Positions 60,201 through 64,000 of a stretch of 64,000 nt of DNA are shown here, piece after piece. A program made the translations under genes and the position numbers. The notes below the pieces were generated by a model, which was not told the DNA's origin, made no database searches, and worked only from the letters and a program-made list of their open reading frames with translations. Position 1 is the first letter of the stretch; each line of letters starts with the position of its first letter. The stretch covers positions 13,839,452 to 13,903,451 of the forward strand of contig NC_064775.1 in the NCBI RefSeq assembly GCF_011397635.1. The letters run 5' to 3'. This stretch comes from Epinephelus fuscoguttatus. Taxonomy: Eukaryota; Chordata; Actinopteri; Perciformes; Serranidae.

Positions 60201-63200
60201 ATTCATTTCTTTATTGCACATTAACTTCACATTATATATCTTGCTCCTGTCTAAACTGCAGTGATGAAACATAATTTTTATCGACCTACTGGTGAGAATG
60301 GTCCGACGTTTACACTGCTCCTCCACCCCTCCCTGCTTCTTGCCCGACACCGTGAATGGCGTCTCAAACACAAAGCGACGGATGTTGTGGCTCTTCTCAA
60401 AGTCGGTCTTCCTGTCCTCCAGCTCCTTGTCGTCCAAGTAGGGTGTGACGTGGGTCACCTGGATGTAGGCGTACTTGGAATCTAGGTCCCTCGGGTTCAC
60501 CTGTGGTGGCACAAGAGGAAGAGATATTGTATTTTGACTCAAACATAGATAGCCATAAAATTTCTGGGGTCATGGAAAAACTGATACTTTGACATTTTGG
60601 GAAATGTGCTTACAAACAAGATACACTCTCTTGATTGGTGTGGGTAGGCCAGGCTAAAGACAACTGCACACCAAGTCTGTACTTTTCATCCGACATTGTC
60701 GCATGTTCAAAAATAAATACACACGCTGCCAGTCACATTTGAACACTGACTCCAAAACTTTCATCCATCATTAAAATATTCTCCTGGCTCCAGATGGATA
60801 TTTAACCTATATGAGAGTGGCATTTATTTTTGTAACTACAAGTGAACCCTCTCACACTGCATACACAGTCATTTGAGCCTTTATCAATAAAATGATATTG
60901 ATTATAACAGCTTTAATGTGTTCACATGCCTAATCATACAGGGAAAAATACTACTGGAAATGATACAGGGAAAGATTAAACACAAAAACACATGTACATA
61001 AGGAAGTTTATCACAAATTAAAACATTTAATTGATGAGTTGTGGTATGTAGTTGTATTTTAAACATGAATTTTCTGAACGCCGTCACTGAAATCTGCACT
61101 AGAAACCTTCAATAACGATTGCATAACTGTCGGGGTCTACCATTTATCGTCACAATCATATAAAGACACACAAATGTGTGATCCCACCTTGCCAGAGTCC
61201 TGAATGATTTTGACGTTCTCCTGACCAAACTTGTCAGAGTAGAGCTTCAGGAGCCTCTGGGAAATCTCAGACAGCGGAGTGAACTTTGGCTCCTTGTAGA
61301 TGTATTCCTTTCCATCTTCATCCTCAAAGAAGCCCTGCAGAGGAGAGGAAGGAAGTCATAAACTCAGGGCCACTTTATCATCTGCAGCTAGGATAAGTCA
61401 AACCTTGAAAAAGTTATAACTGCCAATCTTTTTTGTTCTTTGTCATGGTGTTAAAAATCCAGAATCAATCCAGCTTTTAGGGGAATACTTCACCCCACAA
61501 ATTGGTTGTGCAGCGATAACTCATCTTGTGTGATGTTACATTTGTGAAGAAAACTTAGTTTATCCTCTTCACAAATTCAACGTAACACAGGTTTAGTAAA
61601 TGACACACAAATGGTCATATGAGGGGGCAAAGTGAAAACTAACTTTTCAAGGGAAGTCCTTTTTCAAAATTTGACAACTTTTATCCTATAAAGACAAAAA
61701 AACTTTTCTGAAACAGTACATACAGTGAGCCCATTCTCATTCCTAAATCGTCAAGTACCAACGCTTTCTCAAGCCCCTTGATGTGTGATAGTGACGCAGT
61801 ATAAATAGCTAGAAGGTCTGTGTAGAATTAGAGGGAGCGGTGGTGGATTGGCCAGACAAACACAGATTTTCACCCAGGAGACTGTAAAACCAAAAATCAA
61901 ACTAAGTAGTAACATGACATATGTACATCACATTGCCTACTTAGTTTAACCCAAAACATGATGTTTGTCCTAAACCCAACCAAGTAGCTTTGTTTCCTAA
62001 ACCTAACTGGGACTATATGACAACTTTAGGCACATGTTAGAACGTGTTTCAGCCAGGAGACGCTAAAGGGATCATCTCACAGAGATGCCAAAGGGTGCCA
62101 CACCAAGGAGAGTGAGAAAGAGTTGGTATTTGACGACCTGGGATGGGAAACTCTTGATACAGAACACGGACAAACAAAAATGTGTTGTTGGAAAAAAAAA
62201 TTTAATATATAAGGCATGCCATTTGAGTGAGGTACTATATACTAAAGCTACTGAAAAGGACAACTAATCAAACAAAGAAAGAACAATGTACTTTGTATAG
62301 AAATCTTACACCACATGCAAAATGAAAAAGAAACACCCTACAATAAAGCAAAGAGAGGAAAAAACTATGAACACATTCAACATGCAAGCTTCAGCCAGTC
62401 ACCTCACAAACATAATCTATTTTATACAAGCATATGTAACAGCTTATCAGTGGAAAAGTACACAGATGTGTGTGCACAGGTAAAAACAGGCCAGTATAGT
62501 CACTGAGGGTAAAATGGCTGATCAAGGAAAAGGTTAACCAAAGAAACACACTGGATTACTTTTGTTGTCATATATGCAACAACATCTGCATTAATCTCCT
62601 GTTCTTCCACTACTGGGACCCAAGATCTTCTCCGCTACTGTTCAGCGATCACAAGCCACTATACAGCTAAATGTAGATCTACAACTACATCTTCTCACTA
62701 ATTAAATCGTAACTAAATAAGATAAGCCCACAAAAACTATAATGATGCAAGAATGAGCACACCAGGCCAACACACACAGCTAAACCTTCACACACTTACC
62801 GCAGCCTTGGTGGGGGAGGAGAAAAGAAGAGAAATCTCTATTAAAAAGAGAGCTGGCGTTGGGGAAGATTAAAATTCAAAGGTGTGTGTGTGTTTCAGTG
62901 TCTGCGTGCATGCGAAAGGCAAGAGTTAACATAACCATCATGCTTACATTAGGAGTTTATATTATGTAAGTATTTATGCAATGCAGAAACAGTTGGTTAT
63001 TGTATTACATCTGTGGTTAACTTGTTTTTGCTCACTTTGTTTTCACTTTGTAAGCTTTACCTGTCCAAAGAAGGCAACCCTGAAGTATGTGCCCAGCAGT
63101 CTTTTGCCGCTGTGCATCACCTCCATCACTTTAGTATAGGCACGGTGGAGGGTATCGTACAGGTGAGTCAGTTTCTGTTCCACAGAAATACAGAAAAATA

Positions 63201-63470
63201 TTTGCAAAAAATCAATATATAAGACAGAAAAGTAACTGTTTATTAAATGTATTTATAGATCATGTTTCTGGCAGGTTTATGTAAGGATAACATAGCTCCT
63301 GCCATGCCATCCCTGTTCTATCACCATGCTCACTGTGTGCAGTTTACCTCAAAGTCTCTGCGCTGTTCGTAGATGGGAATGATGAGCCTGTAGACATCAG
63401 CGATTAGCTCATAACGCTCTGCCTTCCAGAGGCCCTCAGCACACTCCTCTAACAGCTCCATCAGTACCTC
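57251..63470 (-). CDS. dock9: Dedicator of cytokinesis protein 9 (zizimin-1), C-terminal part of DHR-2 (partial)
   Basis: Exons in reading order: 63470-63348, 63174-63061, (candidate microexon 62805-62800), 61334-61188, 60500-60290, 59782-59592, 59506-59406, 58598-58460, 57367-57251. They encode the last 380 aa (382 with the microexon), all in phase. The sequence follows human DOCK9 closely: [131 protein letters not shown]. This is lobes B/C of DHR-2, the catalytic module that loads Cdc42 with GTP. The last exon (38 aa) is variable but keeps [11 protein letters not shown]. The N-terminal PH and DHR-1 domains lie beyond the right edge. DOCK10 and DOCK11 are the alternatives; the neighbour slc15a1 and the C-terminus favour DOCK9. 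Which teleost paralogue is undecided. Confidence 0.93.
61740..62035. repeat. Dispersed repeat, copy 2 (see 2060-2420), dock9 intron
   Basis: Shares the AGTATAAATAG box, purine-rich middle and ACCAAGTAGCTTTGTTTCCT plus AAACCTAAC tail with copy 1. Confidence 0.6.
62800..62805 (-). other. dock9: Candidate 6-nt microexon of dock9
   Basis: GCTGCG (Ala-Ala) is bracketed by a long pyrimidine tract ending CCCCCACCAAG and a strong donor GTAAGTGTG. It is in phase 0 and would insert two alanines between FFGQ and GFFEDED. Human DOCK9 has an optional insert at this same place that, as I recall, starts with Ala-Ala. Inference from splice signals only. Confidence 0.5.
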
Positions 63471-64000
63471 CTGGACACACAGATAAATACATTTAAACTT
63501 CATTAAACGTCCCCCTCTTCCCTGCAGTTTCAGCTCAGAATATTTAACTGTTGCAAAGAAGGTCAATTCTGTCTGTTCTTATTTGTCTAGAAGGCTGCAG
63601 TGAACTTAAACTGAGCGCAGTGTTCTTGTAAAGACAGCAGACGTGGGAGTAAATGGATCTATCATCTCCTCTTTTTATTGGGGGATGAGTCCAGCTCATA
63701 AAGGAGAAAGGTTTTCAGTGCAGATGGAAGGTAAAAGCATTTTTCATTACCTGCAAATCTGTTGACTGACTCATAAAAGCTCACACATACTATAGCTCAC
63801 ACTTTCTATAGCCATCACTTTCAATTTCATTGGGTTATCAGTTCACATATAGAGCTGGTCTCAGGCCTCTGTGTCAACAAGCCACTGCCTCTGCTGGACT
63901 ATCCTGAACACTTCTCTGAGTGCTGAGTCCTCATCAGATTTCCCAAGACTGCTCTGCCTGCCAGCTCACTGATGTTCTACATGTGATTAATAACACATGC
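63471..64000 (-). other. dock9: dock9 intron up to the window edge
   Basis: No further exon with acceptable splice signals was seen upstream of 63470. Confidence 0.6.

Overview
The window is nuclear DNA of a ray-finned fish, most likely a spiny-rayed (percomorph) teleost. The genes are split into small exons with GT-AG introns. The intergenic and intronic DNA is full of teleost repeat families (L2/CR1-type and L1-type LINE fragments, hAT and Harbinger DNA transposons, MITEs, GA/CA/TG microsatellites). There are no operons, ribosome binding sites or prokaryotic features. Coordinates of joined exons were worked out by hand from splice consensus, reading phase and similarity to known vertebrate proteins.

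Layout. 1-18.6 kb has no gene I can name; it holds an L2/CR1-type LINE (3.86-5.10 kb), a Harbinger cluster (9.6-10.8 kb) and many small repeats. On the minus strand, 20.37-18.65 kb carries the first two coding exons (16 codons, then a 30-nt microexon) of a gene I do not recognise, starting in a CpG-rich patch. On the plus strand, 23.4-38.3 kb is a complete stk24 (MST3) kinase gene: 11 coding exons, 432 aa, about 2 kb of 3' UTR. On the minus strand, 53.7-41.6 kb is a complete slc15a1 (PEPT1 di/tripeptide transporter): 23 coding exons, 732 aa. On the minus strand, 63.5-56.2 kb is the 3' end of dock9 (Cdc42 exchange factor, C-terminal part of DHR-2); the rest of the gene lies beyond the right edge.

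The neighbourhood STK24-SLC15A1-DOCK9 is the same as on human chromosome 13q32, which supports the three gene names. stk24 is flipped relative to the human order as I remember it, so stk24 and slc15a1 converge here on a 3.3-kb gap that holds two non-autonomous mobile elements. The three genes are not a functional pathway: a germinal-centre kinase, an apical proton-coupled peptide transporter and a Rho-family GEF.

No undescribed system in the sense of a new defence or metabolic cluster was found. The points worth a second look are a candidate 6-nt microexon in dock9, the unidentified microexon-bearing gene divergent to stk24, sequence differences in PEPT1 (PDZ-type C-terminus, Lys at the human Arg282 position, a GC-AG intron), and several well-preserved mobile elements whose ends and target-site duplications can be read directly.
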